Below, piece after piece: positions 44,470 through 55,668 of a stretch of DNA of 64,000 bases; the stretch's first letter is position 1, and each line of letters begins with the position of its first letter. The notes beneath the pieces are model-generated. The model worked only from the letters and a program-made list of their open reading frames with translations. It ran no database searches and was not told the origin of the DNA. The DNA is from Inquilinus sp. Marseille-Q2685. GTDB taxonomy: Bacteria > Pseudomonadota > Alphaproteobacteria > DSM-16000 > Inquilinaceae. The translations under genes and the position numbers were made by a program. The stretch spans positions 421,950-485,949 of the forward strand of contig NZ_CAKAKL010000003.1 of the NCBI RefSeq assembly GCF_916619195.1, read 5' to 3'.

Positions 44470-45069
44470 TCAGCCGGCGCTGCGCTGCCGATAGGCCCAG
44501 ACCGAGGCCGGGGGGATGTTGGCCGCGACGAAGCCGACGCGGCGGCCGGCCAGGCCCAGCTTGTCGCGCGGCAGCGGCGAGGAGAGGGCGTAGGTGTAGA
44601 GCACCACCTGCCGCCCCTTCGGCATCACCGAATAAGCCGAATCGAGGATCGCCTGCTGCTCCTCCAGCGTCAGCAGCAGCATCGGGATGCCGCACACCGT
44701 GGTGCCGACCTTGCCGACCACCTCGGGCGGCAGGATCTCGGCCAGCCGGCGGGCGTCGCCCTCGATCACGTGGATGCCGGGGAAGGTGTCGCGCAGATGC
44801 TGCGCCATCTCCGGGTTGATCTCGAGCACGTAGAGGCGCTCGGCCGGAACGCCGCGCTCCAGGATGCCGCGGGTGATGGCCCCGGTGCCGCCGCCCAGCT
44901 CGATCACGTACTCGTCGGGCGCGCGCACGATCTCCTGGGTCAGCCGGCGCTTCAGGGCGGGCGAGGACGGCGTCACCGATCCCACCTCGCGGGGGTTGGC
45001 GAGCCAGCGGCGGAAGAACAGCCAGGGATTCATATCCGGCCGGTCTTGGCCGGCTTTGCGGTCGGTCAT
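44470..45069 (-). CDS. PmtA-like phospholipid N-methyltransferase
   Basis: 199 residues. The pattern FFRRWLANPREVGSVTPSSPALKRRLTQEI followed by SAM motif I YVIELGGGTGAITRGIL and LYVLEINPEMAQHL, then VEGDARRL-type text, is that of the rhizobial/Rhodobacter phosphatidylethanolamine N-methyltransferase family. The same fold is used by rRNA adenine dimethylases, but the W-x-x-x-P-x-x-V-G-x-x-x-P-S-S opening favours the lipid enzyme. It would act at the inner membrane, toward phosphatidylcholine. Single gene. Confidence 0.82.
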   Translation of the reverse strand: MTDRKAGQDRPDMNPWLFFRRWLANPREVGSVTPSSPALKRRLTQEIVRAPDEYVIELGGGTGAITRGILERGVPAERLYVLEINPEMAQHLRDTFPGIHVIEGDARRLAEILPPEVVGKVGTTVCGIPMLLLTLEEQQAILDSAYSVMPKGRQVVLYTYALSSPLPRDKLGLAGRRVGFVAANIPPASVWAYRQRSAG

Positions 45070-45314
45070 CGAGCAACGGGTCCTTGCGACGTCGAACGGA
45101 TGGAGGCGTCCGATCCTCCGGGCGACGAACGCTTGATGCTCCGATCCGTTTCCGATCGCAAGATCATCGCGGATCGCCGGTGCTCCCCGGCGGGCGCGGT
45201 GCAGCCATGCCGGCGGCAGGGGGCGAGGGGGCGGCTTGCTGTTGACGGTGCGGTCGGCCGCGACAGAAAAGGAACCTAGTTCTGCGCCCAGTGCAACGAT
45301 CGGTACAGCTCTTC

Positions 45315-46631
45315 ATGACAGAGACAACATTCGGGAGGACGGCCGCGCCGGCCGCCGCCAATTCCACCGGCCGGATCGTGATGGCGAGCCTGGTGGGCAC
45401 CGCCATCGAGTTCTACGATTTCTACATCTACGGCACGGCCGCGGCCCTGGTGTTCGGCCCGGTGTTCTTCCCGCAGGAATCGGATGCGGCGCAGCTGCTC
45501 CTCTCCTTTGCCACCTTCGCCATCGCCTTCATCGCCCGGCCGGTCGGGTCGGCCCTGCTCGGTCATTTCGGCGACCGCGTCGGCCGCAAGGCGACGCTGG
45601 TGGCGTCGCTGCTGCTGATGGGCGTCTCGACCACGCTGATCGGCGTCTTGCCCGGCTACGCCGCGATCGGCTGGCTGGCGCCGGCGCTACTGTGCCTGAT
45701 GCGCTTCGGCCAGGGGCTGGGGCTCGGCGGCGAATGGGGCGGGGCGGCGCTGCTGGCGGTCGAGAACGCCCCGGCCGGCAAGCGCGGCTGGTTCGGCATG
45801 TTCCCGCAGCTCGGCGCCCCGATCGGGTTCCTCGCCGCCAACGGGCTGTTCCTGCTGCTGGCGTTGGGGCTGGATGACGAGCAGTTCCGGGCCTGGGGCT
45901 GGCGCGTTCCCTTCCTGCTCAGCGCAGCGCTGGTGGCGGTCGGCCTCTATGTCCGGCTGAAGCTGGTCGAGACACCGGTGTTCCGCGAGGCGATGGAGCG
46001 GCAGGAGCGGGTGCGCGTGCCGATCGGCGAGGTGCTGACGCGCAACACCCGGATCACCATCCTCGGCACGCTGGCGATGGTGTCCTGCTACGCCCTGTTC
46101 TACATCACCACGGTGTTCGCCCTCGGCTACGGCACCAAGGCGCTCGGCTATTCGCGCCAGGCCTTCCTCGGGCTGGAATGCTTCGCCATCGTCTTCCTCG
46201 GCCTCGGCATCCCGCTCTCCTCCTGGCTCAGCGACCGGCTCGGGCGGCGCCCGGTGTTGATCGTCGGCGGCATCCTGACGGCGCTGTTCGGCTTCGCCCT
46301 GGCCCCGCTGCTGGGCAGCGGTTCGGTGCTGCTGGTGACCGTGTTCCTCTGCCTCGGCCTGTTCCTGATGGGGCTGATCTTCGGCCCGATGGGCGCCTTC
46401 CTGCCGGAGCTGTTCCCGACCCGGGTGCGCTACACCGGGGCGTCGCTGACCTACAACCTGGCCGGCATCCTTGGCGCGTCGCTGGCACCCTACATCGCCC
46501 AGACGCTGGTTGAGCAGGGCGGGCTCGGCTGGGTCGGCGGCTACATCAGCATCGCCGCGGTGATCAGCGTGGCCGCGGTCTGGCTGATCCGCGAGACCCA
46601 TGACCAGGACCTGACCCGGGTGGGCCGCTGA
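45315..46631 (+). CDS. MFS transporter, metabolite:H+ symporter (MHS) family
   Basis: 438 residues, 12 membrane segments. Marks: GTAIEFYDFYIYGTAAALVF, HFGDRVGRKATLVASLLLMG in loop 2-3, LRFGQGLGLGGEWGGAALLAVENA, and LPELFPTRVRYTGASLTYNLAGILG. Relatives (ShiA, KgtP, ProP) bring in organic acids, osmolytes or shikimate with protons. ATG 45315 is preferred over a GTG at 45291. No catabolic genes adjoin. Confidence 0.92.
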   Translation: MTETTFGRTAAPAAANSTGRIVMASLVGTAIEFYDFYIYGTAAALVFGPVFFPQESDAAQLLLSFATFAIAFIARPVGSALLGHFGDRVGRKATLVASLLLMGVSTTLIGVLPGYAAIGWLAPALLCLMRFGQGLGLGGEWGGAALLAVENAPAGKRGWFGMFPQLGAPIGFLAANGLFLLLALGLDDEQFRAWGWRVPFLLSAALVAVGLYVRLKLVETPVFREAMERQERVRVPIGEVLTRNTRITILGTLAMVSCYALFYITTVFALGYGTKALGYSRQAFLGLECFAIVFLGLGIPLSSWLSDRLGRRPVLIVGGILTALFGFALAPLLGSGSVLLVTVFLCLGLFLMGLIFGPMGAFLPELFPTRVRYTGASLTYNLAGILGASLAPYIAQTLVEQGGLGWVGGYISIAAVISVAAVWLIRETHDQDLTRVGR

Positions 46632-46772
46632 CGGCGGTCCCCGACGGGGCCCCCTCGTGCCAGCCTGTTGGCGGGAATATCACAAAACTGTAATCTTCTC
46701 CTTCAGCCCCCGGTTGCCGGGCGCCGCATTTCGGCGCGACTGGCCGGCCGGGGGCGGGAAGGGGCTTGCGGG

Positions 46773-47234
46773 TTGCTCTATCAGGGTCGCCTGTGGCGCG
46801 AGGTCTGGCGCGTGCTGCGGAACCACCGCCGACGGGGCGCGTGGCTGGGCCGTAACGTGCTGCGGCGCCTCCTGGCCAAGCGGTTCGGCGCGTTGCCGCC
46901 CGGCGACGGCCGCTGGGCGATCTCCAGGGAGCTGTGGTCGACTGAGGCGCTGGCGCGCCACGGCAACGGGCGCCACGACCGGGCCGAGCCCTGGGGGCTG
47001 CAGGGGCCGGTGCTGCTGGCCCGCCGCTCGGGCGAATTCTGGGTCATCGACGGATCGAACCGCATCAACCACTGGGTCGCGACCGGCGACACCAGCCGGC
47101 ACGAGGTGCTGGTGATCGATCTCGACCGGTCGGTCGAGGCGCGCGGCTTCGGATCCGCCTGGTGGGCGGTCGGCCGGATCGCCGCCCTGGCCCTGCCATG
47201 GCTGCTCGTCGCCGCGGACGCGCCACTGGTCTGA
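46773..47234 (+). CDS. Hypothetical protein with faint ParB/sulfiredoxin-like segment
   Basis: 153 residues from TTG 46773, with GGGAAGGGG about 8 nt upstream; the open frame reaches back to 46668 without a better start. An Arg/Trp-rich N-terminus is followed by GPVLLARRSGEFWVIDGSNR and a VLVIDLD strand, which recalls the ParB/Srx fold (strand, IDG, HR-like, strand). A C-terminal hydrophobic segment (ALALPWLLVAADAP) could be a membrane anchor. No family assigned. Confidence 0.5.
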   Translation: MLYQGRLWREVWRVLRNHRRRGAWLGRNVLRRLLAKRFGALPPGDGRWAISRELWSTEALARHGNGRHDRAEPWGLQGPVLLARRSGEFWVIDGSNRINHWVATGDTSRHEVLVIDLDRSVEARGFGSAWWAVGRIAALALPWLLVAADAPLV

Positions 47235-47457
47235 GGATTGCGGGGCCTCGGAGCCAGGCAGCGCTTGCCGCCGGGTCAGGCAGAGGCCTCGCCATCCGGC
47301 GGAAATGGTCCTGAAACTCCGGTTGGTATCCGATCGCCCGGGGCAGGGCATTGCTGTTCGGGGGCTCGCGGTCGATCGGGAATACGGCCAGATCCCCCGC
47401 CCCGCTGAGCTGGAATGCCGGCGGCTGCCTTCCTGCTCAGCCCGGCTGTCTTCATCC

Positions 47458-47850
47458 TTAGCGGTGGCCGTACAGCGCCTTCGGGTCCTGCAGCACCGGC
47501 AGGTCGGTGTGCCAGGCGCCGTCGCGCGCGACGCGGAAGAAGCAGCTGCGCCGGCCGGTGTGGCAGGCGACGCCGGTCTGGTCGACCCGCAGCAGCACCG
47601 CGTCGCCGTCGCAGTCCAGCCGCAGCTCGACCAGGCGCTGGACCTGGCCGGAGGTGTCGCCCTTGCGCCACAGCGCCTGGCGCGACCGCGACCAGTAGCA
47701 GACCCGGCCGGTGGCCAGCGTCTCCTCGATCGCCGCGCGGTTCATCCAGGCCAGCATCAGCACCTCGCCGCTGTCGTGCTGCTGGGCGATGGCGGGGACC
47801 AGGCCGTCGGCGTCGAACCGGACCTCGTCGAGAAGCTGCTCGGCGCTCAT
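47458..47850 (-). CDS. hisI: Phosphoribosyl-AMP cyclohydrolase
   Basis: 130 residues, the single-domain form without the HisE part. It opens the ring of phosphoribosyl-AMP in histidine synthesis. Family marks: [39 protein letters not shown], the metal-binding [21 protein letters not shown] and RSCFF. Its ATG (47850) overlaps the stop of metC by 4 nt, so it is coupled to a methionine/cysteine gene instead of other his genes. Confidence 0.94.
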   Translation of the reverse strand: MSAEQLLDEVRFDADGLVPAIAQQHDSGEVLMLAWMNRAAIEETLATGRVCYWSRSRQALWRKGDTSGQVQRLVELRLDCDGDAVLLRVDQTGVACHTGRRSCFFRVARDGAWHTDLPVLQDPKALYGHR

Positions 47851-49031
47851 GCCGCCGCCCGCAGCCGGTCCAGCCCGGCCTCCAGATCGGCGATCAGGTC
47901 GGCCGGGTCCTCCAGGCCGACATGCAGCCGCACGCCCGGCCCCTCGGCCTGCCAGGTCGTGGCGGTGCGGATCTTCTCCGGATGGGTCGGCAGGATCAGG
48001 CTCTCATAGCCGCCCCAGCTGGCGCCCATCTGGAACAGCTCCATGCCGTCCAGCATGGCCGCGACCTGGGCGGCGGAGGCCGGCTGCAGCACGATCGCGA
48101 ACAGGCCGGAGGCGGCGGTGAAGTCGCGCCGCCACAGCGCGTGGCCGGGGTCCTGCGGCAGGGCCGGGTACAGCACGCGCGCGACTTCCGGCCGGGCCTG
48201 CAGCCACCGCGCGATCTCCAGCGCGTTCTCCTGGTGCTGGCGCAGCCGCACCCCCATGGTGCGCAGGCCGCGCTGGGCCAGGTACAGGTCGTCGGGCCCG
48301 GCACAGTGGCCGGAGGTCACGGCGAAGTTCTTGAGCTTCAGCCAGACCGACTTCTCGCAGGCGCCGACGATGCCCATCATCGCGTCGGAATGGCCGACCA
48401 TGTATTTGGTCGCGGCGTGCACCGTCACGTCGACGCCGTGGCCGAAGGCGTCGAAGCCGAGCGGCGTGGCCCAGGTGTTATCCAGCGCCGTCAGGATGCC
48501 GCGGGAGCGGGCGGCGGCGGCGATCGCCGGCACGTCCTGCACCTCGAAGGTCAACGAGCCGGGGGATTCGAGATAGACCAGCCGGGTGTTGCCGCGGAAC
48601 AGCGCCTCGATGCCGGCGCCAACCAGCGGGTCGTAATATTCGACCTCGACGCCGAAGCGGGCCAGCACGGTGTCGGCGTAGCGCCGGGTGGGGCCGTAGG
48701 CGCTGTCGGTGATCAGCACATGGTCGCCGGCCTTGACGAAGGCGGTCAGCGCGACGTTGACCGCGGCGAGCCCGGAGGAGACGGCGACGCTGCCGTACCC
48801 GCCCTCCAGCGCCGTGACCGCGTCCTCGAAGGCTTCGCTGGTCGGGGTGCCGACCCGGCCATAGCTGTAGACGCCATGCTCGAACCCGGCATGCGCCTCG
48901 TCCATCGCCGCCACCGTCGGCCACAGCACGGTCGAGGTGTGGTAGACGGGCGGATTGACCATGCCGTGGTTCTCACGGGGGTGGCGGCCGGCATGGGCGA
49001 GGACGGTGGCGGGGCGGCGGGACTTGGACAT
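47847..49031 (-). CDS. metC: Cystathionine beta-lyase (Cys/Met metabolism PLP enzyme)
   Basis: 394 residues from ATG 49031. PLP-lyase marks: [43 protein letters not shown], the PLP aspartate in [11 protein letters not shown] and the PLP lysine in [13 protein letters not shown]. Cleaves cystathionine to homocysteine, pyruvate and ammonia. The sequence follows the MetC side of the family rather than cystathionine gamma-synthase ([18 protein letters not shown]). The 62 in-frame codons upstream are not coding-like. It is co-transcribed with hisI. Confidence 0.9.
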   Translation of the reverse strand: MSKSRRPATVLAHAGRHPRENHGMVNPPVYHTSTVLWPTVAAMDEAHAGFEHGVYSYGRVGTPTSEAFEDAVTALEGGYGSVAVSSGLAAVNVALTAFVKAGDHVLITDSAYGPTRRYADTVLARFGVEVEYYDPLVGAGIEALFRGNTRLVYLESPGSLTFEVQDVPAIAAAARSRGILTALDNTWATPLGFDAFGHGVDVTVHAATKYMVGHSDAMMGIVGACEKSVWLKLKNFAVTSGHCAGPDDLYLAQRGLRTMGVRLRQHQENALEIARWLQARPEVARVLYPALPQDPGHALWRRDFTAASGLFAIVLQPASAAQVAAMLDGMELFQMGASWGGYESLILPTHPEKIRTATTWQAEGPGVRLHVGLEDPADLIADLEAGLDRLRAAA

Positions 49032-49261
49032 GGCGGTCAGTCGGTCGTGGCGGCGTGTGTCAGTCAGCCGGTGACGGCTGGCGGGCCGCCATCTTTCGGC
49101 CAGCCGGGCGGGCCGGTCAAACCCGATCCGCGCAGGGCCGCCCGGCGGGTGCGACGAAAATGCAGCCACCTGTCCCCGATGTAACACTCTTCCCCCGTTC
49201 CGCAATGCGATGGTCATCCGGCCCGCCGAGGATAGCCGGGTCGACGATCGTGGAGCGGATG

Positions 49262-49678
49262 ATGGATATGACGAATCCGAAGCCGACCTGCCGGGTGGTC
49301 GGGGCCGGGGTGCGGTTCACCGGCAAGCAGGCGCTGACCTACACGCCCGGGATCTCGGCCGAATCGGTCGGGGCGACGGGCATCCACCTGCAGCTCGTCA
49401 CCCTGCCGCCGGGCGTCCGGGCCAAGGCCCATCGCCACGAGTCGCATGAGACCGCGATCCATGTGCTGAGCGGCGAATCCGGCATGTGGTACGGCGACCG
49501 GCTGGAGCAGCACCTGACGGCCCGGGCCGGGGACTTCGTCTACATCCCCGCCGGCATGCCGCACCTGCCCTACAATCCGAGCGCGACCGAGGCCTGCGTC
49601 GCGGTGATCGCCCGCACCGACCCGAACGAGCAGGAGAGCGTGATCCTGATGCCGGAGCTCGACGGCCTTCACGCATAG
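49262..49678 (+). CDS. Cupin domain protein
   Basis: 138 residues from ATG 49262, chosen from three close ATGs because GGAG lies 6 nt upstream. One cupin barrel: motif 1 AHRHESHETAIHVLSGESGMWYG with histidine and glutamate metal ligands, and motif 2 GDFVYIPAGMPHLPYN. Small cupins of this type are dioxygenases, isomerases or sensor proteins. It diverges from metC and ends near a lectin-like gene; no clear function. Confidence 0.85.
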   Translation: MDMTNPKPTCRVVGAGVRFTGKQALTYTPGISAESVGATGIHLQLVTLPPGVRAKAHRHESHETAIHVLSGESGMWYGDRLEQHLTARAGDFVYIPAGMPHLPYNPSATEACVAVIARTDPNEQESVILMPELDGLHA

Positions 49679-49698
49679 CCGTCGAGCCCCAGGCCCGC

Positions 49699-50481
49699 TC
49701 AGGTGTGGGCGATGGTCACCGCGGCATTGCCAGGCAGGCTGTCGCGGACGGAGCCCTTTTCCACCGTCACATTGGTGACTGCGTAGCTGTCGACATAGTT
49801 GATGGTGTCGACCCAGACCTCGCCGGCGATGACCATGCCGGCGCGGTGCTGGTGGACGACCCAGGAGGCGACCGAGCTGCTGCTCGAATAGTTCGCGTCG
49901 AAGACGCCGAGATTGGTCGCCAGCCCGTCATTGTAGCTCGACACGATGGTCACGCTGGTGCCGGGCGGCAGCGGGATGCTGCCCGACAGGTTGGTCGTGC
50001 CCTCGACCGCCTGCGCCGCGAGCGTGAGGGCGTTGGGCGTGCTGTTGGTCACCGTCGTCAGCAGGGAATCGACGCCGAAGCCGTTGCCCGACCATTGCTG
50101 CGCCGCGCTGCTCCCCGACGGCGCGAGCCCCACGGCGGAGTTGAGGGGGGCGAGCGGCGCGGCCAGCGTCAGCACCTGGCCGGTCTTCAGGCTCGCGATC
50201 GTGCCGAGACCGTCGGAGCCGGGCGAGAACGCCCAGAGCTGGGCCTCGTTGTACTGCTGCACGGTGTCGACGATCAGCGCATTGTCCGGGCCGATGCTCA
50301 GGGCCAGGCTCGAGTTGCCGGCGCTGACGATCCGGCCGCCCGGGGTGATCTGCCAGAGCTGCGACGGCAGGGCGTTGTTGGTGGTCGTCTGCAGGGTCGC
50401 GCCCGGGGCCGGGGTTCCGGCGATGCTGAGGACCAGGTCGGCACTCGGCGTGTCGCCCGTGACGAAATAGAGAAGTTGCAT
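49699..50481 (-). CDS. Lectin-like protein with beta-trefoil QxW repeats
   Basis: 260 residues from ATG 50481, with AAGGA 8 nt upstream. The first part has three Q-x-W-type repeats at regular distance (LPSQLWQITPGGRIVSAG, AQLWAFSPGSDGLGTIAS, AQQWSGNGFGV), the mark of a ricin-type beta-trefoil carbohydrate-binding domain. The second part is Ser/Val/Thr-rich and beta-like (LPPGTSVTIVSSYNDG, SWVVHQHRAG) and unassigned. There is no signal peptide. It may be a cytoplasmic lectin or be exported by another route. Confidence 0.7.
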   Translation of the reverse strand: MQLLYFVTGDTPSADLVLSIAGTPAPGATLQTTTNNALPSQLWQITPGGRIVSAGNSSLALSIGPDNALIVDTVQQYNEAQLWAFSPGSDGLGTIASLKTGQVLTLAAPLAPLNSAVGLAPSGSSAAQQWSGNGFGVDSLLTTVTNSTPNALTLAAQAVEGTTNLSGSIPLPPGTSVTIVSSYNDGLATNLGVFDANYSSSSSVASWVVHQHRAGMVIAGEVWVDTINYVDSYAVTNVTVEKGSVRDSLPGNAAVTIAHT

Positions 50482-50745
50482 AATCGGATCCTTCACGAAA
50501 AAGCGATGGAAGTCCTGGACATGATCCAGGAGGGGAATTTCAAGTAAGAGTCGTTGCGATCTGCCTATGCGGCTTATCGGTTTGAAAAATGGAAATGCAC
50601 AACGAGGGGAAAATATGAACAAGTGCTTTCGATATCCAGAATAAAATCTTATTCACGCAATTGCCGCGGCCAACCCGCCAGCCAGTGGCGGAATGAATTT
50701 TCGGTAATTCCGGATTTTCGGCAAGTCTTCCGACCTGGGAGGGCG

Positions 50746-52557
<1,812 letters not shown>

Positions 52558-52678
52558 GGGTCCGCTTATAGCGGTCGCCGGCCCCGAACCAAATACCCGT
52601 TTGTGGCCAGTGTTCAACCACAACAGGTTGTGGTTCGGCGATGGCGTTGCCTCCAGCCCTGCGATTGGCCGGAAAGCC

Positions 52679-53818
52679 TCAGGCCGGCGCCAGATCCGGG
52701 CTCCCCGGCGCCTCCGTCGGCACCTTCCGGCGCCGCGCCACCATCAGGATGGCGAAGCCGACGATCGTGGTCAGCACCGGCAGCACATACATGACCGGCA
52801 CCAGCTGCAGCGAATCGCGGGCCATGCCGGCGATGCTCATGGTCGTCGCCTGCACGGCGACGACGCCGATGGCGGCGATCAGGATGCGGCGGCCCAGGCC
52901 GCGGCGGTTGTAGTCGCCGCTCAGAAGGACGCCGAGGCAGAAGACGACATAGGCGAAGGGCAGCAGCGGGTCGGTGATGCGCTTGTGGCCCTCCATCACC
53001 AGCCGGCCGTAGTTCCGCATATCGCGGGGCGAATTCTGGTCGGGATACAGCAGGTCGGGCAGGAAGCGTTCCGACGGGGCGCGGTAGCTGCGGGCCAGAT
53101 CCTCGGCGCCGGGCGTGTTCAGCGGCACGGTGTAGCTGTCGAAGGCCACCGGATCGACCTTGCCGGTCTTGCGGTCGAGCTGCTGGATCACGCCGTGAAG
53201 CGCCACGATCCGCGGCCCGTCGTCGCTGTCCTCGACGTAGCCGCGGTCGGCGATGATGGTGACCGGCTGGTCCTCGTTGTCGGTGATATGGACCAGGATG
53301 CCGCTGAGATCGCCGGTCACCGGGTTGCGGTCGCGCACGAACACGGTCTTGCTGTCGCCGATGGCGTTGAACTCGCCGGTCTGCAGGAATGCGGCCGAGA
53401 CGTCGGACTGGGCCATCGCCGTCAGGTCGCGGAACTCGCGGTTGGCCACCGGCCAGAAGTAGAGGGTCATGCTGTAGCTGAGGGCGGTGATGATCACCCC
53501 CATCAGCAGCCCGGGCACGGCCAGCCGCAGCTGCCCGATGCCGGCGCCGCGCATGACCAGCAGCTCGCCGTCCGACAGCATCCGGTTGTAGACGATCAGG
53601 CAGGCCGCCACGACGCCGACCGGCAGCACCGCGATCAGGAACTCCGGCATCGACAGGAAGACCAGCTCGAGGAACAGCCCGACGCCGACGCCGCCGTCGA
53701 CGATCATCTGGATCAGCCGCATCGAGGTGGTGAGCATGATCGCGAAGACGAGAATCGCGGTGGCGAGCACCGTGGCGACCGCGATCTGGCGGAACATGTA
53801 GCGGCTGAGGAGCGACAT
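52679..53818 (-). CDS. lptF: LptF/LptG family LPS export permease
   Basis: 379 residues from ATG 53818. It starts [22 protein letters not shown] with the first of six membrane helices; [43 protein letters not shown] is the coupling-helix region. A large periplasmic beta-jellyroll domain lies between TM3 and TM4, and the last three helices are at the C-terminus ([26 protein letters not shown]). With LptB, LptG and LptC it lifts LPS from the inner membrane. The usual neighbour lptG is not adjacent. Confidence 0.9.
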   Translation of the reverse strand: MSLLSRYMFRQIAVATVLATAILVFAIMLTTSMRLIQMIVDGGVGVGLFLELVFLSMPEFLIAVLPVGVVAACLIVYNRMLSDGELLVMRGAGIGQLRLAVPGLLMGVIITALSYSMTLYFWPVANREFRDLTAMAQSDVSAAFLQTGEFNAIGDSKTVFVRDRNPVTGDLSGILVHITDNEDQPVTIIADRGYVEDSDDGPRIVALHGVIQQLDRKTGKVDPVAFDSYTVPLNTPGAEDLARSYRAPSERFLPDLLYPDQNSPRDMRNYGRLVMEGHKRITDPLLPFAYVVFCLGVLLSGDYNRRGLGRRILIAAIGVVAVQATTMSIAGMARDSLQLVPVMYVLPVLTTIVGFAILMVARRRKVPTEAPGSPDLAPA

Positions 53819-53968
53819 GGCGGCACCGTATACACGAGCCGGGCCGCGACGGCCATGTTGCCAAGCGTCGCGGCGGTGATCCAGAATGCGCCGTGCCGAA
53901 AAGCACGATAAATCCGCGCGCGGCGGCATTGCCATGCCATCTGAGGAAACCCAGGGAAGCTTCTGAAA

Positions 53969-54418
53969 ATGCTGAAGAACATCGATCCGATTATCACCCC
54001 GGATCTGCTCGCCGTCCTGGCCGGCATGGGGCATGGCGACGACCTGGTGATCTGCGACACCAACTTCCCGTCCCGGTCGGTGGCGCAGCACACCATGGTC
54101 AAGGCGCCGATCGAGCTGCCGGGCGTCAGCGCCGCCCGGGCGGTTCGGGCGATCCTGTCGCTGATGCCGCTCGACAGCTTCGTCGACCATCCGGCGCGAC
54201 GGATGGAGGTTGTGGGCCAGCCGGGCGAGATCCCGGAGGTGCAGCGCGAGGTCCAGGCCGAGATCGACCGGGCCGAGGGGCGGTCCTGGCCGATGGGATC
54301 GGTCGAGCGCTTCGCCTTCTACGAGGAGGCCAAGAAGGCCTATGCCGTGGTCCGCGCCGGGGAGGGGCGGTTCTACGGCTGCTTCCTGCTGAAGATGGGC
54401 GTGATCCCGCCGAAGTAG
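53969..54418 (+). CDS. RbsD/FucU family sugar mutarotase
   Basis: 149 residues. The family start MLKNIDPIITPDLLAVLAGMGHGDDLVICDTNFPS with the catalytic histidine in GMGHGD, and the C-terminal ...EEAKKAYAVVRAGEGRFYGCFLLKMGV, are seen; the length fits FucU better than RbsD. It speeds anomer interconversion of fucose- or ribose-type sugars in the cytoplasm. A ribokinase gene follows 10 nt later, so mutarotation then phosphorylation are coupled. Confidence 0.88.
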   Translation: MLKNIDPIITPDLLAVLAGMGHGDDLVICDTNFPSRSVAQHTMVKAPIELPGVSAARAVRAILSLMPLDSFVDHPARRMEVVGQPGEIPEVQREVQAEIDRAEGRSWPMGSVERFAFYEEAKKAYAVVRAGEGRFYGCFLLKMGVIPPK

Positions 54419-54428
54419 GATTTCATCC

Positions 54429-55358
54429 ATGACTCCGCCGAAGATCGCCGTCCAGGGCGTGTTCGTCGCCGACCTCGCCTTTCGCGCCGTGCGGCTGCCG
54501 GTGATGGGCGAGACCCTGCTGTCCAACGGCTTCAAGCTCGGGCCCGGCGGCAAGGGCTCGAACCAGTCGGTCGCCGCGGCCCGGGCCGGGGCCGGCGTCG
54601 CCTTCATCAGCAAGCTCGGCACCGACCCGTTCGGCCAGATGGCGCGCGCCCTCTATGCCGCCGAGGGAATCGACGCCGGCCATGTGCTGACCGATCCGGA
54701 GCGGCCGACCGGCGCCGCCTTCATTTTCGTCGACGGAAAGACCGGCGAGAACGCGATCATCATCGAGCCCGGGGCCGCGGCGGCGCTGAGCGAGGCGGAG
54801 ATGGAGGCGGCGGCGCCCGTCATCGCCGCGGCGCGGGTCTATGTCGCCCAGCTCGAGCTGCCGTTGCCGGTGGTGCGCCGCGGGCTGGAGATCGCCCGGC
54901 GGCACGGGGTGACCACGATCCTGAACCCAGCCCCGGCCATGGCGCTGCCGGACGATCTCTACCCCCTGGTCGACTACCTGACCCCGAACGAGACCGAAGC
55001 CGAGAGCCTGGTCGACTTCGCGGTCGACAGCGGACAGCAGGCGGCGCGGGCCGCGCAGGTGCTGCTGGACAAGAGCGTCGGCACGGTGATCGTCACCCTC
55101 GGGGCCAAGGGCGCGCTGCTGAAGAGCCGGTCGGAGACCGTGCACGTCCCGGCCTTCTCGGCCGGGCCGGTGGTCGAGACCGCCGGGGCGGGCGACGCCT
55201 TCAACGGCGGCTTCGCTCTGGCCCTGGCCGAAGGCCGGGCGGTGGCCGAGGCGGTGCGCTTCGGCTGCGCCGTCGCCGGGATCTCGGTGACCCGCCCCGG
55301 CACCGCGCCGTCGATGCCGCGGCGCAATGAGGTCGAGGCGCTGCTCCGTCAGGCCTGA
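54429..55358 (+). CDS. rbsK: Ribokinase (PfkB family)
   Basis: 309 residues. PfkB motif 1 is in GPGGKGSNQSVAAARAG and motif 2 with the catalytic base in VVETAGAGDAFNGGFALAL. Substrate-side text (GDLAFRAVRL, TGAAFIFVDGKTGENAIIIEPGAA) and the ATP-side LTPNETEAE and VTLGAKGALL are typical of ribokinase. It phosphorylates ribose or a related pentose. The mutarotase gene is directly upstream; no pentose transporter is adjacent, though two sugar ABC systems lie within 30 kb. Confidence 0.86.
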   Translation: MTPPKIAVQGVFVADLAFRAVRLPVMGETLLSNGFKLGPGGKGSNQSVAAARAGAGVAFISKLGTDPFGQMARALYAAEGIDAGHVLTDPERPTGAAFIFVDGKTGENAIIIEPGAAAALSEAEMEAAAPVIAAARVYVAQLELPLPVVRRGLEIARRHGVTTILNPAPAMALPDDLYPLVDYLTPNETEAESLVDFAVDSGQQAARAAQVLLDKSVGTVIVTLGAKGALLKSRSETVHVPAFSAGPVVETAGAGDAFNGGFALALAEGRAVAEAVRFGCAVAGISVTRPGTAPSMPRRNEVEALLRQA

Positions 55359-55668
55359 GGCCGCCGGCCTTTGCATCCTCATCGCGAGCGGGCGAAGCCG
55401 GCGCGGAGATCCAGGGACCGGGACCGCCGGGTCGCCACTCTTCGCAGCTCGCGATGATGACTGTTGCGAGACCACATCTGATTATCATTTTATGCAAATG
55501 ATCTGGAAATATTAGAGAAATATTCCAATGATTATTGGGTTGTCCTTCTCGTTGATCTGCATAAATTATTATTCTTCTCCGCAATACGTGATAGCCTCCT
55601 AGCAGAGGCTCTAACCGTCCCAAAGAACGGTGGCGTCTGGGGTGTCCATTTCCCTGGAGGAGGAGACG
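55359..55668. promoter_or_regulatory. A+T-rich leader and regulatory region of the RTX gene
   Basis: This 310-nt stretch turns abruptly A+T-rich from about 55470. It contains a perfect inverted repeat, ATCATTT (55484-55490) with AAATGAT (55496-55502). A promoter-like pair, TTGTCC (55540-55545) and TAAATT (55562-55567), has 16 nt between. A TTGAT-N4-ATAAA element (55552-55565) differs at one position from the FNR/FixK box. The last part carries the ribosome site GGAGGAGGAGA ahead of ATG 55669. No gene is seen. Confidence 0.45.

Noticed and set aside
43499..45076. Upstream extension of the acetyltransferase frame to 45076
   Set aside because: It runs antiparallel in frame through two other genes and has Pro/Arg/Gly nonsense; GTG 43498 in GTGA is the natural start.
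49032..49261. SAM riboswitch in front of metC
   Set aside because: I looked for SAM-I, SAM-II and SAH-type core sequences by eye and found none; GC-rich pairing alone is not evidence.
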